NCBI RefSeq assembly: GCF_037038585.1
Contig: NC_092525.1
Span: forward strand, 22,154,867 to 22,218,866
Source of the DNA: Patagioenas fasciata
Lineage: Eukaryota > Chordata > Aves > Columbiformes > Columbidae
DNA: 64,000 nt
Direction of reading: 5' to 3'
The notes below the pieces were generated by a model, which saw only the letters and a program-made list of their open reading frames with translations, was not told where the DNA came from and did no database searches. Position numbers and translations under genes: made by a program. Positions 13,601-28,600 of the stretch are shown here, one piece after another. Position 1 is the first letter of the stretch; each line of letters opens with the position of its first letter.

Positions 13601-16600
13601 GCTAACAATCATGTAAATGTCTAGTTTTGCAATTGCAGATAGTCTTCAGTGATTTCCATGGAAACAGTGTGGACTGAAATGTATGCTGAGTACATGCACG
13701 ATCAGGATCTAACGTGATGGTTATTTGTCAAATCTACCGCAGTGCACCAACTCATAAACCAACTGCACAGTTAAACCCTTAATGATAAAAAAGATTCATG
13801 TGTACTATTGTGGAAATAACTAACAAGTAGTAACACTGTTTCAGAGAAGAAGCAACAGCCAAAAATGCACCATTAGTCTAACAGAATTTTATGTATATGC
13901 TATTACCTTAGCCTTGTTTAATGTGAACAGTGTTTACTGTGGGGTAGGTACTACTGATGCGCCAATCTATAATTCTCAACAGCATCTTCCTTCCAGACTA
14001 CTTTTCATCTTAGATATATTGGCACATACATGTGTGACACACACATTCATAAATATCTCACTGAGGCACCAAACATGCAAAATGTAATAATAAAGCCATG
14101 GACTCAACCTGCAACTGATGCAAACCAGCAGCTCTACACATACTGTTGCTGCACTGTTGATTTCTGCTAACTGAAAAACAAGCTATTGTTTATTCCCAGA
14201 AACACCAGGAATAGAAATATTCACATAGGTAAGTGTTTGAACTGTCTGAAAAAACACTGGGGGCCAGTGGGACATACGCTCCATGTCCCTCAACCCTTTG
14301 CCTGTGCAGTGGCCTGACCATCTGCCCCATCAATGGCTGCCACATGACATAGGTGATACCTTTATTCAGGAAACAGGTTGCTGCCTAAAAGGAAATGGAG
14401 ACAAATCCTTCAGCCAGTGTAACAATTCTGAAAGGTCATTTTGCACAGCACAATTGTGACTGTTCCTGCCTGCCTTATGGTTCGTATTTAACTTTCTCCA
14501 ACAATTAAACAGATGAGAAGACTGCTGATTGAATCCAGGCCTCCTAGCTGCTATCCAGGTGTCTGAGCCAGCTGAGCTGCTAAATCCTACAGCGTGGCCT
14601 GTCTGGCTATAAGCTGATGTGGGGGCTTTGAGAATTAAGAGTGTTTTTGTTTATGCATTCCTTCCTCCTGCTGTCTCTCTTCAGAGCCAATTTTAAATCT
14701 TTCGGGAGACAAGCTATTTGAAATGCATAATTTCAGTTTTAATGACAACATTCACTAATGTTTATCTGAAAACATAGGACATTATTAGGTTTCAGAAGCA
14801 AAGATGTGTCTACATTTCCCAGAATTAGCAGCATACAGGAGACCACACTCTGGTCATCAGTGGGAGGTTCCCACCTCTGGCACAACAGCACATGATTTCT
14901 ACTCTAGAAACAGAAGGTGTAGCATTTACAACACAAGCCCAAAACATGAACAAAGCACATCTAGTCTTGATCCTACACAAATTGTCTTAGGCAGACAGAC
15001 ATGGACATCAGTGTTACTAACACAATCAGAGAACGTGATATTTCTACCTGGAGACTGCTGAGTTCTCTCCATGCTCTTGAATAAATGGAATTTACTTTCA
15101 GTTTATTGTTGCTCAAATACAGTTCCCGCAGCTTTGTCATCCCGGACAAAGTCCCTTTTGGGATCATGCTTATCTCATTCTCCTTCAGCTTCAGAATCTG
15201 CAAGTTCTTTGGAAAGCCATAGGGCACAGTGTTGAGATTGTTTCCAGAAAGATCCAAGGACTTTAGTTGCCTCAGTTTACGGAAGGCCTCCCGATGGATC
15301 TGGGGACTTCTGAGCTTATTGTAGCTCAGGTTCAGCTCTTCAAGGAAATAAGTGGTAGCAAAGTCATTCCTGTTAATCTCAGAGATCTGGTTATGAAGGA
15401 TCATAAGTGTTTTCACTCGCCGGGGCAGCCCACTGGGAATCCTTTCCAGCATGTTGTTGTACAGGTGGACAGTGTGCAGCTTCTTTAAGCCCTGGAAGGC
15501 TAATGGGTGAATACCTCGGGCTTTTAATTTGTTATTGTGGAGCAGAAGGTACTCCAGGTTCTTAATCTGGGTCAAGACATCTCTGCCAATCACCTTAATT
15601 GCATTCTTCTCCAGGTGGAGGAGGACGATGTTGCGAGGTAAACCACTTGGGATTTCTGAGAGGTTATTGCTGGACAAATCCAGGTATTCAAGACTAGACA
15701 ATTTCCTTGGGAAAGCAGGAAAAAAAAACTCTCCATTTAGATTCTGCAAATTGAAATAACAACCAACTTCCCCTATGATTTTATAATCTTTGCTTTAGAG
15801 TCTTTCTCCCCAGCACAGCTCCAGTTACTGCCCTTTTTTGTCTCAGGATATGACTGATGAGGACAGCAAAACAAGGGGCTCCCATACTGCCCTTAGGGGT
15901 TAGGACTGGGCGCTGCTGTTGCTCCCCAGCCACATCAGCAAGACAACCTGCTGGAGTCCCCAGACACCATCACCAGGTTGAGACCTGAGGTTGGTTTTGC
16001 AGTCTGCTGTTCTCTCATTTGACACCACAGGTAGCAACGTGAGCAATTTCAGTGAATTAATACCACAAGAAAGATGCCATGGGAGCACCATTAGAAAACA
16101 GAAACATAGCATGAGCATAAATAATTTCTGTCTCTCTGAAAGTGTATGTTGAAACAGAAAAGGAGGCCTGCTTTTTAGATGAAGAAATAATACTCTTATG
16201 AAAAGCAGAAATGCTAAATCAGTGTCCTAGGCTAAGGTAGCGAACTTCTCCTGACCCTCTAGCATTATGGAAGTGAGTCAGGGCTAGAGCTGCTTTGTGT
16301 AAGCTACTGAATCTGGATTCCATGGACTCAGTTGAAGCTAAAATAAATCCTCAGACCAGCCACTTATACCAACTGGATGTGGATCAATGGTATTATATGC
16401 CAGGACTGAGGAGCCCTCTATTCCCTTGTATTTCCAGTCAGTTTCTCAGTTCAAATGAGACTTTAAATCTGCATGGCACTACATAAACCACTGCAGATGA
16501 CTAGAAAGTTTTCAGGAAATACAAGAACTAACGCATTACAGACATTACTTACTGGCTACTACACTGTATTCACAGCTATCCAAGCATGCTCTGAATGAGC

Positions 16601-19600
16601 AAATACACTTGTAGTGCTTGCCCCGCTTGGGTACATCTCAACAGCACTGCGCTGTGCTCTACAGGCAGTAGCATGGAGAAAGGAACAATATCCACCTCCT
16701 CTGCCAACTGTGAGTGGGGCCTCAGCTATAGCCACTGTACTCCGTTCATCAAAATCTGAACAGAAATTATATGTCCCACATGACCTGGAGGCAGACACAG
16801 CACAGCTATGGTAAATTACTAAGGGAGGTCTCAGGGAGGGGGATGCAGAAAAGGAAAGCGCTGTTTGACACATTTTCATGTCCAGAGATCAGAAAAGTTT
16901 ATAGAATTAAATTATGGGCAGGACAGATTACGTTATATGGATCTTCAGGTAGAACAAGGGCAGCACTCAGTGCAAGCAGAGACACAAATGTTAACTTTTT
17001 GAAGACCTAAGTCCCAGGCTAAATTTTGGACAACCAAAGGCAACTTCTGTTGCACCAGTTTGCAGCTATCTGCCTATTGAGCAGCACCGCTGCATCCTCC
17101 CCTACCCTGGCAATCCATCTGCACTGGGGTACAGCTGTGCCAGACGAATTCACAACCTTGCGTCTGCTTTCAAGTCACCTTCACAGAAACACAGAAGTGG
17201 CTTCAGTGAAGAAGAAGGTCTGGCTTTAACTTCCAGTGAACTGCTCTTGAAACTGGAAAATCCCAAGTAACCTCACTTTTGACTGGTTTGGAAGAACAGA
17301 GAACATCTTTCAACATGGTTCCAGGTGGCCTTTGTCCCTGGGATGACTGGGTCTGTGGCAGTCAGAGAATGGTGCACTCTGATGTTCAGTGCCGAGTATT
17401 TTGTATGAAAGTCTTCTGCAGTGTGAATTCAAACCACTCACCCAGCCCTTTTGAATGGCAACATCTACGTTTTCTCATACAGACTTAGCAGAAAAATGCG
17501 TAACATTGTGCAGCTTTTAATAAATGTACTTTCTAAGATTTACTTTTTTCAGTAGATATATTACTGTACCAGAAGAAAGAGACAGACACAAGCAGAGGTA
17601 CAAACTACAGATCTCAGTCTCACCAGAAAGTTTCGTTGTCCATTCCTTCATTAGTCAAGTAGTTATTCTGCAAATACAGCTCCCGCAGACCTGTGAGTTC
17701 ACTGAAGGCTCCTTTGGGAATCTTCTCTAGCTTGTTGTTCTAGAGCCACCAAAAGCACAATGCACATTATTCCACATGAAACAACACAGGACATCCAGGT
17801 TCTGCTCAACCAACACCAGGCAATTAAGCTTCAAAAGGGCTAGACATAAGATACTTCAGGAGGCATTAAAATTCTGTTTAAGAAATAAATACAAATACTA
17901 AACTGAAATAATACAACCTGTTTTCATTGATTCCCCATGGAATCTTTCAGATAAGGAGTCAGAATTTGCCTCCCCCACCAGATGGCTTTATTTTGTATTC
18001 TTAATCCTTTCCACCTGTGTGAAAATATATAATGTAATCTAGGTAACTACCTCTGGAGTTTGCTCAAAATTTCTGGATTTTCTAAGACAGATTTCACCAT
18101 AAAGAAGAACTAGTTTGGATGCTGGGAACCAGCCATCCTTCCAGCATTAATGTCATTCCAAATGGTACAGTTCCTGCAATGCACACTCCAAAATAATTAC
18201 TCCTATTGCCTTTGTATGGCTTTGGAGTAGTCGGCAAGCAGACACAAAGAAAATACAAAAGTAAATTCCACTTAGAAATTCCATACAGGAAGCGTAGGAA
18301 TCATAAAAGGATATATGAAACATTGACACCAAATTTGTTGAACTTCTCACAATCCATATATACACAATGGACAGATTGGACTGGATCTATGTGCCAACTA
18401 ATATAAGCAGATACCACTAGAAACAGATTTGTCTGTGTGTCTCAATGAATAATGAAAAACAAAAACAGATCTGTCACATCTGAAGTTCACCTTTCGGACC
18501 CTTGTCGGCCGCTATTGGCTCTCATTTCCCATTGTCCTATTTTTTTCCCAGTCAAAATATCAAGGTGAATGTTACTATTGACAGGCAGTGCACTTCAAAA
18601 CAAAATGCTCATTTCTCTTTTCAGCTCCTCTGCCCTTAACACAACTGGTGCCAGCAGGGAAGGATACGAGTTCAAAGTGTAGTCTTCAAAGTCTGAGACC
18701 CCTTTGGGAGATAATGATTACTTATAAATGGCAATAAAATGCAGGGGACTAGTAACTTCACACTTTGGAAAGACATTTCAGCAACTTAAAGGATCAGACT
18801 GTTCACCTTTTTGTCAAGCTGGAGAAGCCTGTTTTCTAGAAGACTTCAATGGGAATTAGTGGTAAAGCTTTCAAGGGAAAAGAAAGCTGGGAGGCAACAC
18901 AGAGCTGCCTCAGCCCGGGGGCTGATAACAGGCTCCAGTTTACACACGTCCAAGGAGCTGTCAACACCAAGAACAAGCGGAACCAAGATTCCCCACCACT
19001 GCAGCTCTCCCATTGTTAACAAGGCTGAGGTCTCTAGCAGAGACATGACACAGTGTTTTTATCGAAATCAGATGACATGGAATTAAAAATGTGGAGAATA
19101 GTTAATACCACAACTTCTGCTATTGCACTATTGCTGGAGAAGCTGTAGCAGTGAAGAATCGCTGATCCAGACTTTCTCTGTGTTGTCTGAATTGCCAGTT
19201 CAGTAGCAAACAAAAATCACTGACTCTAGGAAACAGCAGTCTGTGTGAAAGGAGTAAGTGAGCAAAGCCAGGACATAGTGGGTAAGCAGTTGTCAGCAAA
19301 AACAGCATCAGTGGCACATTTAACAGGGAAGCCAGTCACTGGATGGCCATGGAGAATGATCTACCTTCTTGCACTAATATGCATTAATATCATTATATGC
19401 AGGAAAGAAACAATTCTACCACGCAGGTCTTTGCAATACATTTCTGTGAAAAAACAGAAAAGGATTTTTGTCCCCTGTGAGCATTTTGGTGTTTTGCAAA
19501 AACACACTGTTACTTACGAACAAAAACATAAGGACATGGGAGGCAGCTACTGCAGAGGATACAGCACACAAGACTTGCAATGGGCCTGGGAAGGCAGCCA

Positions 19601-22600
19601 AGTGCACTGAAAGGGCTCGGTTGTGTGGTCTGGGTCCCACACAAACACAATACTTTGTCACAATCATAAAGGAATAAAAAAACGTTGCTGTCGTTACCTT
19701 TAAGTGTAATTTATATAGTGCTGGAGGGAGATTCTTTGGAACATACTTCAAGAAATTGCTGGACATGATGAGTATCTCCACGTTATTAGAGCCATTGAAC
19801 ATATTATCAGGTAACCCAGCATCTGAAAGTTTGTTGTTATGAAGATACACAGATCTGTTGGAAGGAGAAAAAAAGATGACATAAAACAGACAGTGAGATC
19901 TGGTGGTTTTTTTGTTTACCAAGAGAAAGCTGTTTAAAGACTATATTTCAGTTGTTTTTTCTTTCCTTGAGATAATCAGATTTACTTTTTAAATGAGTCC
20001 TTCAATTCAGCAAGGGATATATGATGAAAAATCAAATCGCTGCTCCAAACGCTGTCTGAAATATAGGTCTATTCAAAATCCAAACCTGTGTTTGAATACA
20101 AATTTCACAAGCAGCCTTATTTTCTTCGCAAGAAGCTGAGTGCAAGTCTGGGATTGTGCAGTGCTTCAAAACAAAGAATGTCAGTGTGGTGGCCTCACCC
20201 AACAGGGTCAGAATTCATACCTGATTAACAGATATGCCCCCAATTTTAACTTCTACTTGGAACTTAGTCTGGGCTCCTTGGGCTTGAAAAATCAGCCTGT
20301 GGATCTCAGGAAAGGGCTGTCTCCCTCCTGCTTCCATGAATGCTGGAAATACCCTGGGAAATAGTTTCTGTCCTATTCCTAGAACTCAGAAAGGCATAGA
20401 GGACTGACAGAAAGAGCAGATTTATTCAATCTGGAGGAATTTTGGTTTTTAATGAACCTTTGGGACTGAGATAAAGAGGGTTTCTTATTTTCCCTTTGCC
20501 CTTCTTACTTTTAATGTTTAATATTCACAGAAGAGTTTCTCCAGTCAGGTTTTTAAAAATTCATTGGTTCTCTCTTACACAGGTTTTAATTCTGTATTAA
20601 ACAACTGACCCCTATGAAGTTATTCCTGCTTTTTGTTGGCTTAACTGCTAAATGAATTCATGTGATTTCTTTTTAACAAAGAAATTACAAGATTTTACTG
20701 ACTTAATTACCCCTTCCTTTCCTGTGTTTACCCCCAGATGCAACAGGCAGCTAAAACTGCAGAGCCAGGTTAAAACTGGAAAAGAGCACAGTGTCAAAGT
20801 TTGCTTTTTTAACTTGTTCTTGGATTCCCTACCAGTTGCAAAGAATTTGGCAACATATTTCTGGAAGGAAGGAAGGAAAGGCTCAACTGTGTGATCACAC
20901 ACTCCAGGGAGTTCAGAGCCACACTGAAAATATTGTTCACCCTGCACAGTCAGCTGTACTTTTCACTCACAAATATTTTCCTTTCTGAAAACCTTGCTTT
21001 CCAAATAATCTGTCTGAGATCATGAACTCTGCTGGGGGCAAATAAACCAACTGAAACAAATGTGTGAGGATTTTGTATCAGTAATCTTGGAAATTAATCA
21101 GTTAGTATTCTGATTAAAATCAGTGTTGGTACAGGAGAGTGTGAAAATCACTTCAGAAGAGTGCAAGAATTTTAATGTGAAATCAAAAGACAGCAGCTTC
21201 TGCAACTCAGATTAAGGAAGAACAGATGTATAAATCCACCTTCTTGAATGATGAGATACTGCCAGAAATCAGTGACTGATTCCTTTAGCCTTTTCAGCTA
21301 CCAAGAGCCTATGAGACTAAAGGCCGAGTAGCTTCAGCTCTCAACAAATTCAGTGGGAACTGAGTGTTCTTCAGTTCATCACAAGATGCCTCTAGGAACT
21401 CAGCCAGGTTGGCCATTATTAACCACTTCCAAACTTGGATGCGTTATTGCTGCCAACAGCGTTTGAGATGTCTCTGCAGGACTGAGACACTGCAGTGTCT
21501 GTACAGATCACTCAAAATGCCTTTGGAAAAGACCATATCTCACAGGAGGTGGTCTGTGTGCATCTGAATTTGAGATGGGCCAATGTGCTGCACTGGATCC
21601 AGCTGAGAAAATCACAACCTGAAACCAGCAGAGAGACCTCTGAAAACAGACCTGAGGTTATGAACGACTTCTGAAGGTGCTAAAGTGCTTAACTTAAATA
21701 TTCTTGAGTTATACCCAACTGCATTGAGTACCATACTCTCAATCTGATTCTGGTTTCCTTAATGAATGCACTATAATAAAACTAGGGATTTCTAAAGAGT
21801 TCATCTCCATTTTGGGAAACCAAAGCTGTTCCTTTCAACTCATAACTGATACACAAATAAAATGGAGACAATTTAATTTTCATCTATGTAAAGTGGCTGG
21901 CAGCTAGTAAAAGCCCTTGGAATGTGTTTGTCTGAGAGATTATTTGATTTTTCATGCTGAGAATAACAAATGGTCAGCTTCTTTCCAAAGAACATAAGTA
22001 GGCAATAACATGGTTTAGTCAGATAATTTCTTATCACTCACCAGCTGGCTCCAAGCAGTGGAAGAACACTATTATTGTTTTACTTCCTGATCCCTTACCT
22101 CAAGTTTGGTTTCTGTCCAAAGGTGAGCCCATATATCTTAGTGAGATAATTGGCTGCAAAATCTGCACTGATCAAGGTATTTGGTAGGAACTTCGGAGCC
22201 ACTGTTAGCTGTAAAAGAAACATATAGAATTCCAATTAAATGCAACAAATGTTTTAACCAAGTATTAGACTAGCAACAAAACACATGAAAATTTATTTTC
22301 TCTGAACAGGCAAGAATAAAAGAATCTGAATGCAGATTGCATGAACAAAACCAAATTGTCCTCACTCACTAATCTCTCCAGGAAGGAGACTGACTTGTGC
22401 TCCAAGATATGTGAATGTTTGTTTTGGTTGGAAGAGTTCTGTCTCTTTTTGGTGGAAGAAATCAAGAAATTGTTATTCAGAGAGCAAGCACGTTGCTTAT
22501 TATTGTTCCTAATTCCTCAGTCTGCTGTGCCAAAAAAATCTCACCCACCTCACAGTGGCCTACTACTTACTTAAGAAAATATGTTGGGGAGAGGGGGGAA

Positions 22601-25600
22601 GTGTCACTTCATATGTCTGTTCCAATATTGCGTCCATTTACCATGATATTTTCAACAGAGGATTCAGGTTCCCAAAGGACAGGGATGCTGCTGAGCCAAA
22701 TGATGGAATATCAAATGAGACTTCAAAGCAAAGACCTACTGTACAGTGGAGACCTTGTTCATTACACAAGTGATTTTTTTTATCAGAAATAAATTACGGA
22801 AAGGTCCTGCCTCCAAAACTTTATAGTTGACCAGAGGATTTGATGGCTCTGCTCTTGGCCTATTGCTGTTTTTATCAGTGATCTGGAAAAAATAATGCTA
22901 GGAATGTTTGCATCTAAACAAAAATTGGTGGGGTGAAAACTAATGATTGAAAAAGTTCAGTTTTACAGAGCATCCAGATAATACAGCAGCCAGGTTCACT
23001 GACAGAAAGCAAGAATACAGGTCACAACACAGTTTTCTGGAAAGCATAAACCCAGAAGATTTATGCATCAAGATTAAATCCTTGGGAAACAAATTGCTAA
23101 CATGGTGCTGTAGTAGATAAGATCCTTGAGCATGCAAGCAGAATAATACTCAATTGCCACAGGCAGGTGCAATCACCATGGTTACAGATGTTAACTACAG
23201 CACTAAAGAGACCACTCTTAAAATATTTTGTGTACACTCTGAAAGGCTCTGGAGAGAACAGCTTTTCCAGGGAGATAGTGAAGTATTTTTCACCTAAAGC
23301 TTTGAGATGAGGATGGGAAACTCTGGACAATGGAAGAGATCTGCCTTCGATCTCGAAATTCTTTGAATCTGTAAAGCTTCTTCCTCCCAGCACTGTTGTG
23401 TGAAGAGGACCTAGTCCTTCCAGCCAGCTAGGTACAGCAAGCCTCATATGATGAGAAAACATATTTTTTCAAATTTTTATTACAATAAAAGTGCAATTGG
23501 TTGTTAATCATAATGTAAAACAAAAAATATTTTTATAATGTGTGAGAGAATAAATACTTTACTGGAGAACTGTCTAACTCAAGTCTTAACCTCCCTATTT
23601 ACCTAGAGGGTGCCTAGATCTCTCTCTACTGGTTTGTCAAGTGTGCATTGATGGACTATATCCATGAACTTGCAAGTTACTCAACTCACAATCCAGTCCT
23701 ATTTTTTAAAAGGTGAAAGTACATTATTTACATTATTTATTTTTTTCCTTTTCACCTGTGCCAAAACCTCCATCCTTAAACTGTCTTAAACGTTTAATGC
23801 TCACAAACACAAGAAAGATCTTTCCCACAGATCACACTCCTATCAGTGTTTCCAGAGAACACATAAGCAGTGGAAATAGGTATTTTACGTATTACTACAG
23901 TTGCCACAGTACTGCTCTTGGCTTTACCAGTGATCTCTCATCTCCTGACCTGGGAGATACGATCTCAGTGAAGTTGATCTCTGACTAGGAAGGTCTGACA
24001 GTGCCTCAGAAAGAAACAAGTCTCTACCGTGACATAATATTTAGAATTCAGACACAGGAAAGAGACTTAATCACTTTCATACACGCTGGCACATTAAAGT
24101 TCTTCTCCTGAAACACGGTCTATTAGGTCATAACGTTTCTACAAAACAAAGGGCATGGCTCAGATATGTGAAATGAAAGCCACCAGAACCACAAGAAAGA
24201 GCAAAGAGAAGTTTCATCCAAAAAGAGTTTTCACTTGCTCAGAACTTTGCTTTGGCATTTCAGCACTTAGTCATGAGGCTAATTGATCTCCACTGGTTGA
24301 CTGCTTGAAGGATTAATGCTGGATTGTTGTAACTGTCAGCAAAAATAAAGTTGACTGAGTAGCTTTGTGTAGTATATTGCCTAACAAGTAGCAATCTGCA
24401 TTTCCTCAACTGCAATTTTCTTGCAGCTTTACTGCTGGATTTTCCTTTCCATAGGGTAGATGGTGTTTGTTTACTGTTAACTCATGAATTAACCAATGAA
24501 CTCCAAAGGATTATACACAAGTTATTACCAGTTTTGGAACATGTTTTCTTGCTTATAACAAGTTTTGATGTAAACAGAAGAACTGGATCCAGGTGAATCT
24601 CATATCACTTTGGGGATACTGGGAAATGTTAAGATCTGACACCAAAGTCACCAGCTTATAGTAAATAATAATGACAGCTCAGGACCTGGTCTCCAGTTTG
24701 GTGGGAGAGATCTCTGCTATTAACAGGCTTATTGGAGATACCACGTGGTAGATACAAATCATGAGAGCGTGATGAAAAATGTTAAAGGAAACTACAGCAT
24801 CTGTTAGTTACTTGAAGTACATGCTACTCATAAGCCACAGAAGACTTTTACCTTATTATGAAATTTCTTTTTTCTGATCAACTATGCTAGTTTGACGAAA
24901 AATAATTTAGTTACATCTGATGGAATCGCAACTGAAGATAAAGCAGCATTAAGATAATCCATAAAACACGGAGCAAACTACCAGCAAATCCCTGCTCCCC
25001 TCCAGACACCACAGTTACTTGATCCGCAGTGTTTCCTGCTGCAGAGTGGATGCAGTTTGAAGCCAATCTGGTTTGTCCTGGCTTGTGATTTATAAAGAAA
25101 TGTGTTATTTTTGTGGGTCCATAACTTCTCACTGTAACTAGTTCTGACATTCGCTGATGTTTGCATTTTCTTTCGGGATCCTTTTCTCTCTGCAGTTAAG
25201 CCAGAAAAACCAAACACTTTTGTGTTGTCACAGAGGGAAAATTGGAGTGCAAACTTCTGGAATATTAGTCACAGTCTGGCTTGTTCCTTTTTATGGAGTT
25301 ATTAACTGCCAAGATTGTTATATGGAAATGGTGCTTGAAAGGGAGAAAAGAACACAATGTTACTGTACTAAGGAATGGGTTCTATTCTCAGTCACTCCAT
25401 ACAGAAACCTATGGAGTGATTCTGGATTTGTCTTGGCCTGACTGAAACCTGGATGTGGCCACATGAATATAAACAAAACACCAAAAGGTCACAGATTTTA
25501 AGAGGATAATAAAATATATATACGGACATGCAGAGACAGAGAGTGGGGGGAGAGGCAGGGAGTGATGGAAAGGCAGGGATTTTGTAGACAAAAGCAGCTC

Positions 25601-28600
25601 TCCCTGAGGTATTACCTTATATTTTTCTGTGGTATCACAGTTTCATCTGTAGCAAATATTTGTAGACAGTTACTGGGGTAAAAGAAAGCCATAATGGGAA
25701 CCACACAGATATGAGGATATGTGAAAAGTTATTTCATTCCCTAGCCTTGGCATGAAAGATGTGCTTCTGTCACGACATCCAGCTCGGGTCATTGCTAGGA
25801 AAGCACCTAGGATCTTCTCCATTAAAAAAGAAATTCAGCTCCTACCGCAGCTAAAAGAATAAATTCATTACCTGCTCAATTTCCCTGTGTGTGGGTATCC
25901 CCCCATATCAAACCTAGTAAGAATGAGAGTCAAGCAAAACTGGACAGCTTTCTACAGATCTTGATGGCCTAAACACCAGTATTTGGATGCATTTGTTCAC
26001 AAATTTTTCAACTGGTGTCATACGCAGCATTTTACCTGTTACCCCACTGCTTATTTACATACAGGCAGCTACCAAATCTGCAAGCAGCTGATCCAAAGCC
26101 TGCTGAAGACAGCGGTAATTTATAAATGCAGCGGCCCTCTGTACCTCCCGACACACATAAGAGAAACTTTTCTCATCAGTTGCACAAATAAATAAGTGTT
26201 CAAAATAGACTGGCATGTGTACCCTCTAATTTTTTAGCATACTAACTGATTGTCTTGACCTTAGATGAAGCTACATTAGAATATTACTTCAGCACAATTT
26301 TACTTAGGTAGGATACATATTTTAAAATAATTGAAGACTTGCTTGTTTAACTTTCAGAACCCAATTAGCAAAGAACTCTGAAGGCCTTGTGGGCCTCTTA
26401 CCTTGTTGTTTGCCAGGTACAGGTAATTCAGGTTCTCCAGATGCTCAAATGCTTCCTCTGGCAACCCTTAAAAATAGGAATAACTAATCAGTAACACTGG
26501 CACCTTATTGCCTGAGTGAAAATACCAGAGGGCAGCTTTCTCTCTCAGATAATATTTTTGATGTGTGATTTAAATATTTTTCATTACCACTGAAACAATC
26601 TGACTCAGACCTATTGTTTTCTTTCTGGGTTTTGGTTTTGTTTGCTTGTTTAATTAAAAAAATAACCACAACCAACCACACAAACAACTCCCCCCAAAAC
26701 CAACACAGACTGTTAAGAGCAATGGAAGAGGACTGAAAATTCTAAGCATGCAAGACTTGTGGCCTACCCCACTGGGAAGGGTCAGGTACAGAGCTGTGTA
26801 GATTTGCTGTACGGCTGATTATCGGTGCTTGCAGCACCCATGCTATCTGGGAAGTTTATTTTGTCATTTGCTCATGAATCTGCAAATCATTTTTCTTGGA
26901 AGGACATAACCAGAGGTTATTTAATGATCAGATCCATCTGATCTATGACCATGATGTTGCCAAAATAACACCAGTATCTGCAAGTCATGACCCTCCCCTC
27001 GTTCTGCTCCCCCACAATCCAGATGTCCACGCAGTAACCAGCTCAGAGAGCTGATCCAACTCGGAGCTTACCTCCCCCAGTAACTATTAATTTTCAGCTG
27101 AATGACTCCACATCCAGCTGATCACACAAACACAATTGCTGTCACGATGGAAAGGCTACAAATTACATTTTCACCTGGCACTTAGATAACCATAAGTCAA
27201 AAGTGAAGCTTTTTCCCATGTCAAAACATGTTGGAAACTCAGGGCTGCACTGAAGCTTGTGAAAGAAACATCAAGCTCCAAAAGTAATAATGTCAAAGTC
27301 TGAATCTATTAAGCACAACCTTCCCTGTGCTATGTAAGAGCGACATATTTTGAGTCCCATGCATAACATGCCCACGTTCTCAGGAAAGGTTGTTCAGTGT
27401 CACTGGATAAGGACAGCAGCAGCATCAGAGCAACCAGGTGACACACAAGTTAACAACCATTACATCTTTTGTGTTGTGACACACAAGTTAAGAACCATTA
27501 CATCTTTTGTATTCCATATCCTCCTCTTACTATCTACTCCAACTTCTCTGTTTCTTCTTTGGCTTTCCTTACTAACTCCTTGTCAAGTTTCTCTAATAAG
27601 CATATGACCTAGCAAGCAAATCCTGCCTACAAAAATCAAAACGGTTTTAGGGGAAGGGCAGAAGTTGCCTTATTTGTAATATGTTATATTACTAGACAAG
27701 GACTGAACAGGACTAAACTGCACTGACTGACTAGACTGAACCAAAAAAGTAGATTAAGAAACAAGGTCAGTCAGAAGGAAATCATTCAGCATGTAGACAT
27801 TTCTGGTTCTCAAGTGCATTGCACTGATGTGCCTGTGGGACCAGAGGGAGTTTCCTGGATGAGACGATCTCACGCCACAGCATGCAGAGCTGCTGCCAGG
27901 CCTCCTCCACTGGTTCAGTAAAGCTGCATTCTTATACACTGAGTATTGTGTTTCGAATGATAAAGTGCCTCCATGACCTGTGTGATGGCCAAAGGAGGGA
28001 GTCTCATAGCTAACCACTCCAGCCAAGCCAGTCCATCGTTTCTTGTGCCTTTCCTGAGCAGCAGTCACTGGTTTCAGTGCATAGATTGGTGCTGTGGAGC
28101 CATAGACTCTGTCCACTCAACAGCTCTGTCGGCTTACCTTTTGAAGTCAGCCTGTTGTTTTGCAAATTGAGAGTTTCCAGCCTGTAAAGACGAGCGAGCT
28201 CTCCTGGAAAGATTTCTTCTATCTGGTTATTCTAATAAAATGGAGAGTATTAATCATCAGCAATGTGATCCCAGAAGGATCCCAATAAACCCAGACTGTG
28301 AACTCCAATAAAATCTGGAGATTAACCCACTGTGTCAAATCATTGTCAACAGACTTCTCTCCGTAATGATTCAACCCCAGATCTCAAAACCAAGACATCC
28401 AAACCCAGCAGCATTTGAAGGCCTGAACCAAGTTCTGTAGCTTATGCTCATCTCCAGAAATATCCGGTTTATGCACTGGTAGCATACAGAATGTGATTAC
28501 ATCTGGCAAGGCCCATAATCCATCTGCCACCGCCAAACCTCATAGCTGCAGCAAAGCATTTGCTACAAGGTTGGCACTGTGGATTTCCAGATTTATTACT

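Noticed and set aside
15706-15749. Met at 15749 as an internal PODN start
   Set aside because: It lies in the intron, upstream of a pyrimidine tract and acceptor; exon 6 joins in phase at 15705.
20380-20460. Words resembling the CR1 ORF2 end (AGAGCAGATTTATTCAATCT)
   Set aside because: The match is too short and diverged to separate from chance.
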